Position numbers and translations under genes: made by a program
Shown: piece after piece, positions 61,783-64,000 of the stretch
How positions within the stretch are numbered: position 1 is the first letter of the stretch
How the letters are laid out: every line of letters begins with the position of its first letter
Source of the DNA: Amblyornis subalaris
Lineage: Eukaryota > Chordata > Aves > Passeriformes > Ptilonorhynchidae
Assembly (NCBI GenBank): GCA_018881555.1
Contig: JACAXG010000033.1
Coordinates: forward strand, 6,654,979-6,718,978
DNA length: 64,000 bases
Reading direction: 5' to 3'
The notes under the pieces: generated by a model
The model's database searches: none
Seen by the model: only the letters and a program-made list of their open reading frames with translations
What the model was told of the DNA's origin: nothing

Positions 61783-62138
61783 TGTTGTAAGGCACGAAAA
61801 CCCTGTCAGGGTGCCCCAGCCAAGTTGTCTTCAGTACCTTTATCAGGGCCTGAGGAATGCAAGCAGTTCTAAATTGGGAACAAAGACGTTAGAGAGAGAA
61901 CAACAAGATAGTGAAAAGAAGCCAGATGAAGAGGGACTGTACCATCCTGGACTGAAACCAATCAGGTGTCCTGAGAGGTGCATGCAGGGCGCGTGAACAA
62001 TGCGGGAGACCCAATCGGGTTGTGCGTGATCGCGTGAACTACAGCTGCAGAAATGGATAAGAATGGAGTAATGTAAACAATAAACGGACTCTTGCGTAAT
62101 CATATTGATTCGTTGTACGAGGGTCACGTGCTCCCGCA
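61783..62138 (+). mobile_element. Solo LTR (356 bp) with perfect 6-bp TSD
   Basis: Starts TGTTGTAAGGCACG and ends GTGCTCCCGCA. A perfect 6-bp duplication TTTATA is at 61777-61782 and 62139-62144. AATAAA is at 62079-62084, followed by about 54 bp of U5-like sequence (GTAATCATATTGATTCGTTG and on). The small size, compact R-U5 and 6-bp duplication fit a class II (ERVK-like) avian LTR. There is no internal region. GC- and CpG-richer than its flanks, it stands out from the AT-rich surroundings. Confidence 0.9.
62079..62084 (+). terminator. Polyadenylation signal of the 61783-62138 LTR
   Basis: AATAAA located about 54 bp before the LTR end, as expected for the R/U5 region. Confidence 0.65.
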
Positions 62139-62144
62139 TTTATA

Positions 62145-64000
62145 CTTTTTAATCTTAAATAAGTGAGGCTGGTTTGACTGTCTGAGAATACGACTTCTCC
62201 TAGGTTAACTACCTTGACTGCCTAGTCTGCACTGGTTTTCCTGCCTCTGAAGCCTTCCGGCCAGCCATTGGAAAAGAGTAAGCACAAAATCCTCACTACA
62301 ATGCGGTGTGCTTGAATGTTAAATGGTAAGCCTATGAGTTAATTTGGATATAGTAACTTCACATTTATTGCAGCTGCAGTTACCAAGATCTCTTTTGTCC
62401 TGGTCGTCAAAGTTTGAAACTGAGGACTCCTTCCCAGTGAGGAACCCTGATCTCTTTAGACTTTTAGACTGTTTTCCAGTAGCATCCATGGGTAAATCTT
62501 TACAAAGATCCTAACCTGTATTGTCTTAGCATCACTCTTCAATAAGAGTGTCTGATCACACCCACGTCACCACCTCTCCCTTTATAAATGTCATACTGTC
62601 ATCTTGCTTTTCTTAGAGTCTAGGCAAGGTTAGTCTCTTTAGAAGATTAAATCCATCTAAAGTTACCAGCTAATGATCTCATGTTCTTTAAAAATAAATA
62701 ATTTTGGAATGAGACTCTGTCTTTACAGTGCCTTATGTGATTTTTTTCTCCTATCTTTTAGATTTATATCTTGAGCACCAGGTACAAAGAGGGACATAAA
62801 ACTTCAGCATATCATCTCTATTCCCCAGTTCTGGGAATACATCCTTTTGAATTTAGTTCCCAAAATGTTTCAGTGAGAAAAATTCCAAATGAACTTGTTC
62901 AATAGCTGCTTTTTTCCACTTGTTTCTTTCAAAACCTTTCACTGAGCTTTATATCACTGCATAAATATTTTTATTCACTCAGAATTTTTATTTTCTTTTT
63001 TAGAAATAACTAATTAAAAAATTCATAATTTCCAATCCTAGGGAATATGTGCAAAACAATGAATTAGTGGCTTTGCACAAGTAGTAGTTATGCTGGTATT
63101 TTCTAACTTATTTTTTCCTGACTTTTTTGTCTTAGTAATGTTCTTCTAATATAGATTTTGTATGTGTAATATATTTTATTATTTCTTCTTCCTTTCCCTA
63201 ATATTTATTCAGCTGCAGTCTGCAAACTGGCTTTGTGTGCTTTTGTGTCTTTAAATATTTGCTCTTATAGGAAGACTCCTACATGTACATTTCTGGTGAT
63301 GATTCTAATGAGGTACCCCAGTCTTCAGGGCACAGTTCTGTCAGCAGGTGCTCCATACAAAGCAATGTTCAAGCTTGCAGGTTATTTTCACGATAGTGTA
63401 ATTTTCTGGAATGATTCAGCTTGCAGTGGGGGAAATACTGGCATGGGGCCCAGAGAACTTAAGCATCTCTTCTTCTTCTGAACTAATATTTATAAGCTAA
63501 ATACCACATGCTTTATAATATAAGCAAAAATTTGACATTAACTAATACTGGTGGCATTGTACTGGCAGTATTTTTATGGTGGTCAATTTTCCCCATTAAA
63601 AAATAAAAAAACCCGACAAAAGCCCACTCCTCAGCCCCAAAAGTCCAAATTGTTATTGGACTTGTGATTACAAAAGCAAAGACGTTTAACATCAATTTTA
63701 GACTAGCTAGATTTGCTTGCAAGTCTCTCTTTTCACTCGGTTTTTTAGTTATAAAACAAGAAATAATCCTGACATTATTCACTCTTTTGACTTATTGAAT
63801 GACTATGCACAGTGGCCATCCATTAAACAAAGGCCCCTTTATGAGCTTGCAGCAACATGTATTTTATATAAAAACACCATTTATTGCATATACCTCATAA
63901 ATTTTTTTTACTTATGATGAGAAGTTCTTAAAATACTGTAAAAAACCCCCACATTATTAATTCATTTGGTATTAAAAATCCTTCATAATTACGGTATTGT
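62145..64000. other. Unique AT-rich stretch
   Basis: No gene or repeat family was recognised up to the window end. Confidence 0.5.

Overview
The window looks like repeat-rich, non-coding nuclear DNA from a bird, most likely a passerine. The evidence is many CR1 LINE 3' ends carrying the bird-typical tail of repeated ATTCTATG-like units, several avian-type endogenous retrovirus LTRs, and a tRNA-Ile-derived SINE with a CR1-like tail that resembles the songbird SINE known as TguSINE1. The sequence is AT-rich, has no long open reading frame that resembles a host gene, and carries isolated single N bases at roughly one per kilobase. I found no convincing protein-coding gene, rRNA, functional tRNA gene or CRISPR array. 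It is either an intergenic region or the inside of a very large intron.

Layout: 1-4570 is mostly unique DNA with a GA-rich microsatellite. 4572-5005 is a CR1 3' end. 7022-8142 is a solo LTR of a 1.1-kb family with internal tandem units. 10347-10800 is a tRNA-derived SINE split by a 307-bp solo LTR (10375-10681) with a perfect 6-bp target duplication. 12452-13640 is the longest CR1 copy, which still shows decayed reverse transcriptase. 16976-18061 is a second, inverted copy of the 1.1-kb LTR. 18246-18300, 19360-20152, 29950-30260, 48449-48629 and 48754-49155 are further CR1 pieces. 27544-28138, 38213-38791, 49539-50449 and 61783-62138 are four more solo LTRs, each with a perfect 5- or 6-bp target duplication. 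The LTR at 49539-50449 carries a satellite-like pentanucleotide array just downstream of its presumed promoter.

Functionally, the recognisable content is mobile DNA: LINE copies that are dead by truncation and mutation, a SINE whose tail matches the 3' end of a CR1 subfamily also present here, and seven solo LTRs left after loss of retroviral internal regions. LTRs with 6-bp duplications (10375, 27544, 61783) fit class II (ERVK-like) elements. Those with 5-bp duplications (38213, 49539, and less perfectly 7022 and 16976) fit ERVL-like elements. This split is an inference from duplication length, not from coding sequence. The most notable observations are the LTR-in-SINE nesting, the pentamer expansion inside an LTR, and the paired inverted 1.1-kb LTRs. 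I did not find evidence for a new coding system.
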